From NCBI GenBank assembly GCA_030655515.1, contig JAURVI010000028.1, positions 1 through 52,728 on the forward strand: 52,728 bases of DNA, given 5' to 3'. Below the pieces are notes generated by a model, which was given only the letters and a program-made list of their open reading frames with translations, was not told the DNA's origin and did no database searches. Source of the stretch: Polaromonas sp. Its GTDB lineage: Bacteria; Pseudomonadota; Gammaproteobacteria; Burkholderiales; Burkholderiaceae_C. Below, piece by piece: positions 34,493 to 43,893 of this stretch; the first letter of the stretch is position 1, and every line of letters starts with the position of its first letter. The position numbers and the translations under genes are program-made.

Positions 34493-36499
34493 ATGCGCAA
34501 CCTGGCCGAACTGCTGGATCTGCTGGAACCCACGGCCGAACTCGCCAGCCGCCACCTCTGGCTGATCGACCTGCTGGACTGGATCCGGGGCGATGCCAAC
34601 AACCCGCAGGCGGCCCTGTCGCGGGTACAGCTTTTCCTGGATGCGGCGCAGGCCCGGCCCGGGTTTCAGGCCAGGCTGCAAAGCTGGTGGCACACCCTGG
34701 TCAGCACCGTCGATGCCACGCCCCTGTTCGCCGATTTCGGCTTTGCGCCGCGCGCGGCATTTTTAAGCGAGCTGGGCGAACGGCTGCGCTACAAACTGCT
34801 ACCCGGCACGCCTGAAACCACCCACGCCATCGAGCTGTTCATGCTGCTGTTTCCGACGCCGTTTGACGCCCGGTGGCTCAAGCTGCTTGATGAAGCGACC
34901 CTGGCCCGCCTGGGCGACTTGCTGAGCCCGCCGGCGTCCGCCCATACTGCCGATTCCGCCGATGACAAAGCGCCGCATGGCGCCGGCGGCACCCTGCGGC
35001 AGGACTGGCAAGCCATGCTGCTGGAGGCGCTGACCTATTGCACCAGCCAGGTCCGCGCCACCGGTTTTTCGCCGGAACTGCGTTTGCGCATGAACGCCCT
35101 CTCTCTGGCGAACAAGCCTTTTCACGGCCTGGCGTCCGATCTCGATGCGATTCGCGCCGCGCTGCTGGCACACGGACCGGACAGCGGCGCGCTGCACCTG
35201 GCGCTGGACCAGTTCAAAAGCCAGCTGGAAGCCTGCCGCAGCGCGGCCGCCTCGATTTATGTCCACCTGGACGAGCACGGCATTTCGGTCGGCCTGGTGT
35301 TTCGTTTGCGCCAGTTGCGCGAACGCATCCTGCGCATCCGTGAGCTGCTCGACTGCCTGCTGTCGGACAAACCCGCCAGCAGCGCGATGCAGTTGCTGGC
35401 CCGGCTGGTGCTGCTGGCCGAAGAGCGGCGCAGCATCCGCGCGCTGATCGCCAGCAGCTCCAGCCTGCTGGCCGCCAAGGTGGCCGAGCGCGGCGCCGAG
35501 ACCGGGGAGCACTACATCACGCGGGACCGCGCCGCCTATGTGGACATGCTGGGCAAGGCGGCCGGCGGCGGCGCCTTGACGGCGGTCACGACGCTGCTCA
35601 AATTCATGGTGGCCGGGCTGGCGCTGTCGGCCTTCTGGAGCGGCTTCTGGGCCAGCGTGACGTATGCCGCCAGCTTTGTGCTGATTCAGTTGATGCACTT
35701 CACGCTGGCCACCAAACAGCCGGCGATGACGGCACCGGCCATGGCGGCCAAGCTCAAGGACCTGGGCTCGGGGGAAGCGGTCAAGGCGTTTGTCGACGAG
35801 GTCACCCATCTGGTGCGCTCGCAAGTGGCGGCGGTGCTCGGCAATGTCCTGGTGGTGGTGCCGGCGGTGCTGCTTATCAGCGCCGCCATCGCGCTGGCGC
35901 TAGGCCAGCCGATGATTGACGCCAAGGAAGCCGGGCATGTCTTGCAGTCCTTGAGTCTGCTCGGCCCCACCCTGCTGTGGGCGGCCTTCACCGGCGCCTT
36001 GCTGTTTGCCGCGAGCATCATCGGCGGCTGGGTCGAGAACTGGTTCGTGCTGCACCGCCTGGCCTCCAGCATGCGCTACAACCCGCGCATCACCCAGGCG
36101 CTGGGACTGGCCCGCGCGCGGCGCTGGGCGAACTTCATGCGCGACAACATTTCCGGGTTCGCCTCCAATATCGCGCTGGGCTTCATGCTGGGCTTGATCC
36201 CGCCGGTCACCGGATTTTTCGGCCTGGCGCTGGAGGTGCGCCACGTCACGCTGTCGGCCGGCCAGTTGGCCGCGGCCGGCGCGGCGCTGGGCTGGGACGT
36301 GCTGCGGCAACCGGCCTGGTGGTGGTGCGCCGCCGCCATTCCGCTGATCGGTGCGCTCAATCTCGGCGTGAGTTTTTACCTGGCCTTCAGGCTGGCCCTG
36401 CAGGCACACAACGTCAGCGGCGTGGACCGCGCCCGTATCCGCGCCGCGATCTGGGCTCGCTGGCGCAGCAACCCCAAAAGTTTTTTTATTCCTGACTGA
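34493..36499 (+). CDS. Gcr-family membrane protein annotated as site-specific recombinase
   Basis: The 668-aa protein matches the COG4389 'site-specific recombinase Gcr' family. It has a long soluble N-terminal region (~1-350) and a C-terminal membrane region with about six hydrophobic segments (for example ~365-400, 445-470, 490-515, 555-580, 605-635). No tyrosine or serine recombinase motif is visible, so the inherited name should be treated with caution. It starts 17 nt after apaG on the same strand. A membrane-associated function is inferred from hydrophobicity alone. Confidence 0.75.
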   Translation: MRNLAELLDLLEPTAELASRHLWLIDLLDWIRGDANNPQAALSRVQLFLDAAQARPGFQARLQSWWHTLVSTVDATPLFADFGFAPRAAFLSELGERLRYKLLPGTPETTHAIELFMLLFPTPFDARWLKLLDEATLARLGDLLSPPASAHTADSADDKAPHGAGGTLRQDWQAMLLEALTYCTSQVRATGFSPELRLRMNALSLANKPFHGLASDLDAIRAALLAHGPDSGALHLALDQFKSQLEACRSAAASIYVHLDEHGISVGLVFRLRQLRERILRIRELLDCLLSDKPASSAMQLLARLVLLAEERRSIRALIASSSSLLAAKVAERGAETGEHYITRDRAAYVDMLGKAAGGGALTAVTTLLKFMVAGLALSAFWSGFWASVTYAASFVLIQLMHFTLATKQPAMTAPAMAAKLKDLGSGEAVKAFVDEVTHLVRSQVAAVLGNVLVVVPAVLLISAAIALALGQPMIDAKEAGHVLQSLSLLGPTLLWAAFTGALLFAASIIGGWVENWFVLHRLASSMRYNPRITQALGLARARRWANFMRDNISGFASNIALGFMLGLIPPVTGFFGLALEVRHVTLSAGQLAAAGAALGWDVLRQPAWWWCAAAIPLIGALNLGVSFYLAFRLALQAHNVSGVDRARIRAAIWARWRSNPKSFFIPD

Positions 36500-36702
36500 G
36501 CGAGTCTTCGGTCCCGTGTTGCACAAGCTGTTGTGCGCTTCGTTTTCAGCGCTTGTCCCATCAGCGTGGACCGTGAACTGCTGTAGACTGAACCGCCCTG
36601 TCAGGCCGCCCGTCCGCATTGTCGGTCTGTCCCCCAAGCACCCCACCGAGCCATCGTGGTGGGACTGCGAGATTTTCAATTCAACTGCGGAGAGCCCCTT
36701 CC

Positions 36703-37959
36703 ATGACTGAACTCATGGCCTTCTGGGCCGAATGGATCAAACCCTCAGCCGGTCTGCCCACCGTTCAGTGGTCGATATTGCTGGCCGTGGCCGCCCTGGC
36801 CGGGCACCTGGCGCAGCGTTACGGCGGCGTGCCCAAAGTCGTCGGTTATTCGATGGTCGGTGCGTTGGCCGGCCTGGCCGGTTTCACCGGTGCCGTCTGG
36901 CCGCTGCAGGGCACAGGCCTGTTTTTGCTGGAGCTGGGCGTGGCCGTGGTGCTGTTTGAAGCGGGCGGACGCATTGCGCTGCGCTGGTTCCGCCACAACC
37001 CCATGGTGCTGGTGCAAAGCCTGGCCGAATCGGCCCTGACCTTTGGCGCCGTTTACTGGGCGCTGACCTTTCTCGGTGTGCGCGAAGTCGTGGCCGAGCC
37101 CTTGGGACTGCTGGCCATGGCCGCCTCGCCGGCCGTGCTGTCGCGGGTCATCATGGACACCCGCGCCTCGGGCCCCGTGACCGAGCGGGCCATGGTGCTT
37201 TCAACGCTGAGCACACTGTATGCGCTGACACTTTGCAGCGCCAGAGCCGGCATGATGAACCGCGGCGAGCAAAGTTTGGCGGGCACGCTTTATCCGGTGG
37301 CGGTGGTGCTGGGACTGTCGGTGGTGGTGGCTGCCGGTCTGGCGCTGGCCTTGCGCTCGGCGCTGCGTGTGATGAGCCCGACCAGCGAGAACACCGCCAT
37401 TTTGCTGCTGGCCATGATTGCCGCCGGTGCGGCGCTGGCCGCCCATTTTGGCGGCTCGGCGCCGCTGGCCGCGCTGCTGGGCGGGATGCTGCTCAAGCAG
37501 CTCAATCCGCGCCCCTGGTCCTGGCCGAGGCAGATGGGCACGGCGTCCGCCATGCTGACCATGCTGATGTTTGTACTGGTGTCGGTGGTGGCCGCGCAGG
37601 CCGACTGGCGCGGGCCGGTGGCCGGCCTGGTCAGCGCGCTGGTCGTGGCGCGAATGCTCGCCAAAATTTCCGGCGTGGCGCTCGGCAATGTAGGCAGCGG
37701 CGCCAGTTGGAAGCAGGCCCTGTGGGTCGGCTGCGCGATGTCGCCGATGTCGTCGGTGGCACTGCTGCTGGTCTCGCAATTTGTCGCTTCGTCGGCATCG
37801 CTCGGCCCGCGCATTGCCAGCATCGCACTGCCGGCGATTTTGCTGATGGAGGTGCTGGGTGCGATTTTGACCACTTTCGTCATCTACCGCGCCGGGGAAA
37901 GTTCCAAACCATGGAGACCCAGCCCCTTCAGCACGGCGCCAGGAGAATCCCGTGAGTAA
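36703..37959 (+). CDS. Cation/proton antiporter, CPA2-like membrane domain
   Basis: The 418-aa protein has roughly 11-13 hydrophobic segments and resembles the KefB-type Na+/H+ exchanger domain ([46 protein letters not shown]). It stops without the cytoplasmic RCK/TrkA-N domain of KefB/KefC, so it may be gated differently. The ATG at 36703 follows CGGAG. The last 8 bp overlap the YbdK-type ligase start. The transported ion is not known. Confidence 0.8.
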   Translation: MTELMAFWAEWIKPSAGLPTVQWSILLAVAALAGHLAQRYGGVPKVVGYSMVGALAGLAGFTGAVWPLQGTGLFLLELGVAVVLFEAGGRIALRWFRHNPMVLVQSLAESALTFGAVYWALTFLGVREVVAEPLGLLAMAASPAVLSRVIMDTRASGPVTERAMVLSTLSTLYALTLCSARAGMMNRGEQSLAGTLYPVAVVLGLSVVVAAGLALALRSALRVMSPTSENTAILLLAMIAAGAALAAHFGGSAPLAALLGGMLLKQLNPRPWSWPRQMGTASAMLTMLMFVLVSVVAAQADWRGPVAGLVSALVVARMLAKISGVALGNVGSGASWKQALWVGCAMSPMSSVALLLVSQFVASSASLGPRIASIALPAILLMEVLGAILTTFVIYRAGESSKPWRPSPFSTAPGESRE

Positions 37960-39094
37960 ACAAGCCGTTACCGGGCTGGAGCCCTTCCAGAAATCCGCCG
38001 CGCTGTCGCTCGGCGTCGAGCTGGAACTGCAACTCGTCAACACCCACGACTACGACCTGGCCCCGTATGCCGAAGACATGCTGCGCCTGATGCGCAAGCT
38101 GCCGCTTCCCGGCAGCGTGGTGCCCGAGATGACCTCCAGCATGATCGAGGTGTCCACCGGCGTCTGCCGGTCTTCAACCGAGGTGCTGGGCCAGCTCACG
38201 CAGATTCGCGACGCACTGGTCAAAAGCGCCGACAAGCTCAACATCGCCGTGGTCGGCGGCGGCACCCACCCCTTCCAGCAGTGGCACGAGCGCCGCATTT
38301 ACGACAAGCCGCGTTTTCGCGAGCTGTCCGAGCTGTACGGCTACCTGTCCAAACAGTTCACGATTTTCGGCCAGCATGTGCATGTGGGCTGCCCCGACGC
38401 CGACACCGCGCTGCTGACCCTGCACCGCATGTCGCGCTACATTGCGCACTTCATTGCGCTGTCGGCATCAAGCCCGTATGTGCAGGGGCAGGACACCGCC
38501 TTCGACTCGGCGCGGCTCAATTCGGTATTTGCCTTTCCGCTGTCGGGCCGCGCGCCGCTGGCGCTGACCTGGGACGATTTCACGGTCTACTTCGAGAAAA
38601 TGACACGCACCGGCGTGGTCAGGAGCATGAAGGATTTTTACTGGGACATCCGGCCCAAGCCGGAGTTCGGCACCATCGAAATCCGCGTGTTCGACACGCC
38701 GCTGACCATAGGCCGCGCCGCGGCGCTGGCCGCTTATGTGCAGTCGCTGGCGTCCTGGTTCATGAACGACCAGCCCTTCATGCCGACCGAAGACGACTAC
38801 CTGGTCTACACCTACAACCGCTTTCAGGCCTGCCGTTTCGGGCTGGAGGCGGTCTACGTGGACCCGGCAACCGGCGAACACATGGCGCTGCGCGACCACA
38901 TCCTGATGACCATGGACAGGCTGGCGCCCCACGCCGGCCCGCTGGGCGCGAGCGGCGGCTTGGACCTGCTGCGCAGCAGCGTCGAGCTGTCCAACAACGA
39001 CGCCCGCTGGCTGCGCGAGCTGCAGATGCGCGAACGCCTGCTGGCCGAGGTCATCCGTCAGGCCGCTTTGAGATTTCGCGGCTTGCCGGTTTAG
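37952..39094 (+). CDS. YbdK-family carboxylate-amine ligase (GCS2 type)
   Basis: The 380-aa protein belongs to the glutamate-cysteine ligase type 2 family: [48 protein letters not shown] and the C-terminal RFRGLP. Members join glutamate to an amine; E. coli YbdK has weak glutamate-cysteine ligase activity. The GTG start at 37952 lies inside the antiporter's end, indicating coupled translation. The true amine substrate is uncertain. Confidence 0.88.
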   Translation: MSKQAVTGLEPFQKSAALSLGVELELQLVNTHDYDLAPYAEDMLRLMRKLPLPGSVVPEMTSSMIEVSTGVCRSSTEVLGQLTQIRDALVKSADKLNIAVVGGGTHPFQQWHERRIYDKPRFRELSELYGYLSKQFTIFGQHVHVGCPDADTALLTLHRMSRYIAHFIALSASSPYVQGQDTAFDSARLNSVFAFPLSGRAPLALTWDDFTVYFEKMTRTGVVRSMKDFYWDIRPKPEFGTIEIRVFDTPLTIGRAAALAAYVQSLASWFMNDQPFMPTEDDYLVYTYNRFQACRFGLEAVYVDPATGEHMALRDHILMTMDRLAPHAGPLGASGGLDLLRSSVELSNNDARWLRELQMRERLLAEVIRQAALRFRGLPV

Positions 39095-39152
39095 GGCCTG
39101 GCCTGCGCTCGTCGAAGCCACTCTCACTCCGATCACCCGTTATGCTCACCCC

Positions 39153-40127
39153 ATGGGTGAATTCGACCTGATCGCACGCTACTTCACACGCCCCACGACA
39201 CGCGCCGTGCTAGGCGTGGGCGACGACTGCGCGCTGCTGCAGCCGGCCGCCGACATGCAACTGGCGATTTCCACCGACATGCTGGTCGAAGGCCGGCATT
39301 TTTTTGCCGATGTAAACCCGTTCACACTCGGGCACAAGGCCCTGGCCGTCAACCTCAGCGACCTGGCGGCCTGCGGCGCCAAACCGATGGCCTTCACGCT
39401 GGCCCTCGCCTTGCCGCGCATCGACGAAGACTGGCTTGCAGCGTTTTCGAGCGGCCTCCTGGCGCTGGCCGATGCCCATGGCTGCGAGCTCGTTGGCGGC
39501 GACACCACGCAGGGGCCTTTGACAATCTGCATCACCGTGTTCGGCGAAGTCCCCGCTGGGCAAGCGCTGCTGCGCTCCGGCGCGCAGGCCGGCGACGAGG
39601 TGTATGTCAGCGGCACGCTGGGCGATGCGCGGCTGGCGCTGGACGCCCTGCGCAACCACACGGCACTGCCTGCCGAACTGCTGGCGCCGGCCAGAGCCCG
39701 CCTGGAGCAGCCGACGCCGCGCATCACGCTGGGGCTGGCGTTGCGCGGTGTGGCGACATCGGCCATTGACATCAGTGACGGCCTGGCCGGCGACCTCGGC
39801 CACATCCTCCAGGCGTCCGGCGTGGGGGCCCGCATTGACACCGCAATCGCCATGAATTTAATGGCTTCTTGCGCCCATCCCTTGTGGGCAACAGGCATTG
39901 TTTCCTTTGAAGATCAGCTCGACTACGTGCTCGCCGGCGGCGACGACTACGAACTGGCCTTCACCGCACCGGCTTCGGCCCGGCAGGCGGTGCAGGCCGC
40001 GGCGCAGCAGGCGCAAACGCCGGTGACCCGCATCGGCTGCATCGAGAAAACGCCCGGCCTGCGGCTGATCGATGCCCAGGGCCGGTTGCTGAAACGCCGC
40101 TACGCCTCGTTCGACCACTTCATTTGA
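39153..40127 (+). CDS. thiL: Thiamine-monophosphate kinase
   Basis: The 324-aa product has GEFDLIARYF, GVGDDCALL, the Mg-binding VNLSDLAACGAKP, GGDTTQGPL, AIDISDGLAGDLGH and GGDDYELAF. It phosphorylates thiamine monophosphate to the pyrophosphate cofactor. Residues ~233-250 (MNLMASCAHPLWATGIVSFE) are encoded by a segment that may be a degenerate interspersed repeat. Confidence 0.96.
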   Translation: MGEFDLIARYFTRPTTRAVLGVGDDCALLQPAADMQLAISTDMLVEGRHFFADVNPFTLGHKALAVNLSDLAACGAKPMAFTLALALPRIDEDWLAAFSSGLLALADAHGCELVGGDTTQGPLTICITVFGEVPAGQALLRSGAQAGDEVYVSGTLGDARLALDALRNHTALPAELLAPARARLEQPTPRITLGLALRGVATSAIDISDGLAGDLGHILQASGVGARIDTAIAMNLMASCAHPLWATGIVSFEDQLDYVLAGGDDYELAFTAPASARQAVQAAAQQAQTPVTRIGCIEKTPGLRLIDAQGRLLKRRYASFDHFI

Positions 40128-40381
40128 GCGACGGCCTGACGCGAGGGCTTTTCGTCTTGCCGCGTGCGCAGCCGGGCATGGCGCGCCAGGCGACGCGGCC
40201 TGCCCGTGCTCGTCGTACACGAGTTTGTCAACGAGCAGCCCAGCCCCATGCATACAATAACCCCGACCGGCCGCCACCAGATGCCTAAAATCAAGGCTTG
40301 TATCGACTACTTCGACTGCTGGGCCAAGTGGTTCGTCCGGATCGAGACCTTGACCCCCCGCCCGAACCCCGGCCAGACCTC

Positions 40382-40948
40382 ATGAACCCTTTGACCGATT
40401 TGACCGACTTCCCCGCGTTTCATCCCGCCCCGGATCCGTCCGCAGCGCCCGCCGTGCGGCGGCCCACGGCCCGCTTCATGCTCTCGCACCCGGCCCACCT
40501 GATTGCCCTGGGGTTTGGTTCGGGGCTGAGCCCGGTCGCTCCCGGCACCGCCGGCACCTTGTGGGCCTGGCTGGCCTTCACGGCGGTGGCGCCCTGGCTG
40601 GGTGCGGCGCAGATGGGGCTGCTGATTGCCGCCTCCGCGCTGGTCGGCTGGTGGGCCTGCGCCGTGACGGCCAAAAACATGGCCGTGCTGGATCCCGGCA
40701 ACATCGTCTGGGACGAGGTGGTGGCCTTCTGGCTGGTGCTTTGGCTGGTCACGCCGACCGGTTTCGGCGGCCAGCTCGCGGCGTTTTTGCTGTTCCGGTT
40801 TTTTGATGCCGCCAAACCCGGGCCGGTGGCCTGGGCCGACCAGACGTTCAAGGGTTTCAATGCCCGCGGCGGCTTCGGCATTTTGTTCGACGATCTGGTG
40901 GCGGCGGGCTGCACGCTGCTGGCCATCGCGGCCTGGCGCTTCTGGTGA
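40382..40948 (+). CDS. pgpA: Phosphatidylglycerophosphatase A
   Basis: The 188-aa membrane protein has the PgpA motifs GSGLSPVAPGTAGTL, the acidic DPGNIVWDEVVAF and FRFFDAAKPGP plus GFGILFDDLVA. It dephosphorylates PGP to phosphatidylglycerol. A variable ~30-residue N-terminus precedes the conserved part. It lies 254 nt after thiL, and its stop overlaps the pncC start by 4 bp (GTGA). Confidence 0.95.
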   Translation: MNPLTDLTDFPAFHPAPDPSAAPAVRRPTARFMLSHPAHLIALGFGSGLSPVAPGTAGTLWAWLAFTAVAPWLGAAQMGLLIAASALVGWWACAVTAKNMAVLDPGNIVWDEVVAFWLVLWLVTPTGFGGQLAAFLLFRFFDAAKPGPVAWADQTFKGFNARGGFGILFDDLVAAGCTLLAIAAWRFW

Positions 40949-41469
40949 GCCCTGTCATGCTATCGAATCATGCGCCTCTCACGCCCGCCCCGCAGGCGCT
41001 GGTGGCCGATTTAATGCGCGCCAAAGGCTGGCTGCTGGCGACCGCCGAGAGCTGCACCGGCGGCCTGATCTCGGCGGCCTGCACCGAGCTGGCCGGCTCC
41101 AGCGTCTGGTTTGAGCGCGGCTTTGTCAGCTACGCCAACGAAGCCAAAACCGAAATGCTGGGCGTCGATGCCGCGCTGATCCTGACCCACGGCGCGGTCA
41201 GCGAGCCGGTCGTGCGGGCCATGGCGCTAGGTGCCCTCGGCCACTCGCGCGCGCAGGTGGCGCTGGCCGTCACCGGCGTGGCCGGCCCGAGCGGCGGCAG
41301 CAAAGGCAAACCCGTGGGCACGGTGTGGTTCGGCTGGTCGGTTCAGGGACAGTTGAGCTCGGAGCGCAAGCACTTTGCCGGCGACCGGGCTGCGGTGCGT
41401 GCGGCCACGGTGCAGCACGCGTTGACCACGCTGGCTATTTTGCTGGCCCGCTGTAAAGTAAGCGGGTAA
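40945..41469 (+). CDS. pncC: Nicotinamide-nucleotide amidohydrolase (CinA C-terminal family)
   Basis: The 174-aa protein has the motif ATAESCTGGLISAACTELAGSS, then FERGFVSYANEAK and the ALAVTGVAGPSGGSKGKPVG loop. It deamidates NMN to nicotinate mononucleotide. It is the stand-alone form without the N-terminal MoCF domain of long CinA. The GTG at 40945 gives coupling with pgpA; an ATG at 40957 is the alternative. Confidence 0.94.
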   Translation: MSPVMLSNHAPLTPAPQALVADLMRAKGWLLATAESCTGGLISAACTELAGSSVWFERGFVSYANEAKTEMLGVDAALILTHGAVSEPVVRAMALGALGHSRAQVALAVTGVAGPSGGSKGKPVGTVWFGWSVQGQLSSERKHFAGDRAAVRAATVQHALTTLAILLARCKVSG

Positions 41470-41548
41470 GGCCGTTTTTCCGGCCAGAAACAACACCGCA
41501 GCGCTGCCAGCGGGTTGAACAGGAATTGAACCTAGAAACCGCAGTTGA

Positions 41549-42388
41549 ATGCTGACTCGACGCTGGCTCCCCACCTGTTGGATCCTTACCGGTGCGGCTT
41601 GGCGCACAAGGCGCCACGGCTTGATGTTGGCATGCCTGTTGTGGGTACCCTGGGCCCATGCGCTTGAATTTCAGTACACGCACCCGTTTGCGGACGGCGC
41701 CTTGGCCGGTGTCGCCCGCGGCCTGACCATCAGCGGTGAACTCCAGCCTGGCGACACGGCCAAGCTGGTGCAATGGATGCGGCGCAAACCGGCCGATGCC
41801 TGGCATGGGCTGGGCCGGGTCGCGCTGAGCATCACCGGCGGCGACCACACCGAAGCCCTGCTGCTCGCGGAGACGCTGGCGAGTCTCTACCCATTCATGG
41901 TAGCCAGCGCCGACTGCGTCGGCCCCTGCGCCATCGTCTGGCTGTCCGGCGCCTGGCGGCTGTTGCCCCAGGGAAGAATCGGGCTGCAAAAACCGGTCGC
42001 AACAGTGAGCGCCAACAGCAAGGCCAGTCCCGGCGACGCGCCTCCCGCCTACGACCCGTTCCCGGCCAGGCTGCGCAACTACTTGTCCAGGCAGGGCTTG
42101 CCATCGCCGCTTCACGAGCGCCTGCTGTCCGAGCGCGACGACCCGGTTTATTGGCTGTCCGAGCAGGACATCAACGCGACCGGCACCTGGCCGCCCTACT
42201 ATTACGAAAAGCTCCATGCCAAATGCCCACGCCTGGCAGCCACCGAAGAGTCTTTTCACGCCTTGCGGCGCTGCGCAGCGCGGCTGGTGATCAGCCAGAA
42301 GGCCTTTGCCTTCGACAAGCTGCTGGCGGGTGTGAACGACCCCTGGTGGAACGAGAACAAAGACCTGTTTTTCAACGCGCCGCGCTGA
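41549..42388 (+). CDS. Exported COG3904-like protein, ClpP-related fold predicted
   Basis: The 279-aa protein has a signal-like N-terminus (GLMLACLLWVPWAHALEF after a basic stretch). The mature part has segments ISGELQPGDTAKLV, LSITGGDHTEALLLAETLA and ASADCVGPCAIVWLSGAWR, which resemble the ClpP-like crotonase fold of COG3904. The position where ClpP has its serine reads GPCAIVW, so protease activity is doubtful. Seven cysteines suggest disulfides in the periplasm. No function can be assigned. Confidence 0.6.
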   Translation: MLTRRWLPTCWILTGAAWRTRRHGLMLACLLWVPWAHALEFQYTHPFADGALAGVARGLTISGELQPGDTAKLVQWMRRKPADAWHGLGRVALSITGGDHTEALLLAETLASLYPFMVASADCVGPCAIVWLSGAWRLLPQGRIGLQKPVATVSANSKASPGDAPPAYDPFPARLRNYLSRQGLPSPLHERLLSERDDPVYWLSEQDINATGTWPPYYYEKLHAKCPRLAATEESFHALRRCAARLVISQKAFAFDKLLAGVNDPWWNENKDLFFNAPR

Positions 42389-42390
42389 CA

Positions 42391-42408
42391 CAGCGCAGAG
42401 GCTGTGAA
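42391..42408 (+). terminator. Terminator between convergent genes
   Basis: CACAGC and GCTGTG form a 6-bp stem with loop GCAGAG, followed by AATCTTTCT on the plus strand. It lies directly after the COG3904-like gene and before the converging DUF3606 gene. Confidence 0.5.
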
Positions 42409-42413
42409 TCTTT

Positions 42414-42680
42414 CTACGGCGCGGGCCGATCTGGCCTGGGGAGGCCCGGCATGACGCGCGCGCCGCCCCTATTGGCGCCGGGGGCGCCGGGGACTCCGCG
42501 CCGCATTTTTTGCAGGTACGCCTTGACATCGACCGCCATCACGCCGACGGCATCGACCGCAGCGCGCAACTGCTCGCCCGTGCAGGCGAGTCTGTCGCCC
42601 CAGTAGCGTTCTTCCCATGGTTCGTCAATGTTGACACGGTTGCGGTCCGCAGGCCCGCGATGCGGCAGCGAGGTACTCAT
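42414..42680 (-). CDS. DUF3606 domain protein
   Basis: The 88-aa product fits DUF3606 over residues ~8-60: DRNRVNIDEPWEERYWGDRL, then TGEQLRAAVDAVGVMAVDVK. The family is small, cytoplasmic and of unknown function. The last ~28 residues (PGAPGANRGGARV and so on) are Gly/Pro/Arg-rich and coded by GC-rich, partly palindromic DNA, probably an extension. The 290 nt before the next gene hold no other gene that I can support. Confidence 0.75.
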   Translation of the reverse strand: MSTSLPHRGPADRNRVNIDEPWEERYWGDRLACTGEQLRAAVDAVGVMAVDVKAYLQKMRRGVPGAPGANRGGARVMPGLPRPDRPAP

Positions 42681-42970
42681 TTCATCTCTCCAGCGAAAAA
42701 CACTTGGTGCATTCGCTATTTATACGCCCGGACCATACCCTTTTTTACCGGTGCCGGCTTTTCCGTGGCGCCCGGGGCAATATGTCACAAGGATTGCGCG
42801 ATCCGGCGGTGCTTCTGCGGTCGATGGAAGTGATTGTGAAAATACCGGAGCCGTTACACAATGGCCTGTCTCCATCCTGCGCAAGTTTTTATGTCCCCGA
42901 ACCCGCCAACACTTGAGAAGCGCGACGACGCCTTTGACGACAAGGTATTTTCCGTGCGCGGGCGCTGACC

Positions 42971-43882
42971 ATGGCCTCGACCCTGCCGGCCTTCTGGTTT
43001 GAAGGTTTTGAAGCGCGCGACTTCGAAGTCAATGGCACGTCCATTTTCGCGCGCTTCGGCGGCCATCTGCAGGGCCCGACCCTGCTGTTGCTGCACGGTT
43101 TTCCGCAGAGCCATGTGATGTGGCACCGCGTGGTGCAGGCGCTGCAGGCGCGCTTTTTTCTGGTCCTGCCCGACCTGCGCGGTTATGGCGACTCCTCCAA
43201 GGTGGCCGGCCTGCCCGACCACAGCAACTACAGCAAACGCAACATGGCGCAGGACGCGGTGGCCGTGATGGATGCGCTGGGCCGCAGCACCTTTTACCTG
43301 TGCGGCCATGACCGCGGCGGCCGCGTGGCGCACCGGCTGGCGCTGGACCACGCCGGGCGGGTGAACAAGCTGTGCGTGATCGACATCGCGCCCACGCTGG
43401 ACATGTACAACGCGACCGACATGCGTTTCGCGACGGCCTACTACCACTGGTTTCACCTGATCCAGCCCAGCCCGCTGCCCGAGACCATGATAGGCGGCAA
43501 TGCAACGGCCTACCTGCACGCCAAACTCGGCGGCTGGGGCAGCCACGGCTTGAGCTACATCGAGACCGAGGCGCTGATCGAGTATGAACGCTGCTTTTGC
43601 ACCCCCGAGGCGATTCACGCCGCCTGCGAAGACTACCGCGCCAGCGCCGGCATCGACCTGGCGCATGACCGCGAAAGCCGGGCGCGCGGCGAAAAAATAC
43701 GCTGCGACACCCATGTGCTGTGGGGTGAACGCGGTGTGGTTCACCAACTCTTCAAACCACTGGCCTTGTGGCAGACCCAGTGTTCGGGCACCGTCAGCGG
43801 CCAGTCCATGCCAGCCGGACATTTCATCCCGGAAGAGCTGCCGCTGGAAACCGCGCACGCGCTTGCGCAGTTTTTCAGTTGA
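42971..43882 (+). CDS. Fluoroacetate dehalogenase-like alpha/beta hydrolase
   Basis: The 303-aa protein has the nucleophile motif GHDRGGRVAHRLALDH. Counting from ATG 42971, it carries D114, R115, R118, D138, H159, W160, Y222 and H284. Rhodopseudomonas fluoroacetate dehalogenase RPA1163 uses D110, R111, R114, D134, H155, W156, Y219 and H280, so the set is preserved at a near-constant +4 offset. The Arg pair binds the carboxylate; the His/Trp/Tyr trio forms the halide pocket. It should hydrolyse fluoro- or chloroacetate to glycolate, though the natural substrate may be another 2-haloacid. It is followed after 11 nt by a YjdF-type membrane gene. Confidence 0.82.
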   Translation: MASTLPAFWFEGFEARDFEVNGTSIFARFGGHLQGPTLLLLHGFPQSHVMWHRVVQALQARFFLVLPDLRGYGDSSKVAGLPDHSNYSKRNMAQDAVAVMDALGRSTFYLCGHDRGGRVAHRLALDHAGRVNKLCVIDIAPTLDMYNATDMRFATAYYHWFHLIQPSPLPETMIGGNATAYLHAKLGGWGSHGLSYIETEALIEYERCFCTPEAIHAACEDYRASAGIDLAHDRESRARGEKIRCDTHVLWGERGVVHQLFKPLALWQTQCSGTVSGQSMPAGHFIPEELPLETAHALAQFFS

Positions 43883-43893
43883 GCCATGCCGTG

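Noticed and set aside
34493..36499. Active site-specific recombinase
   Set aside because: Only the family label suggests it. The protein is membrane-like and shows no tyrosine or serine recombinase motif.
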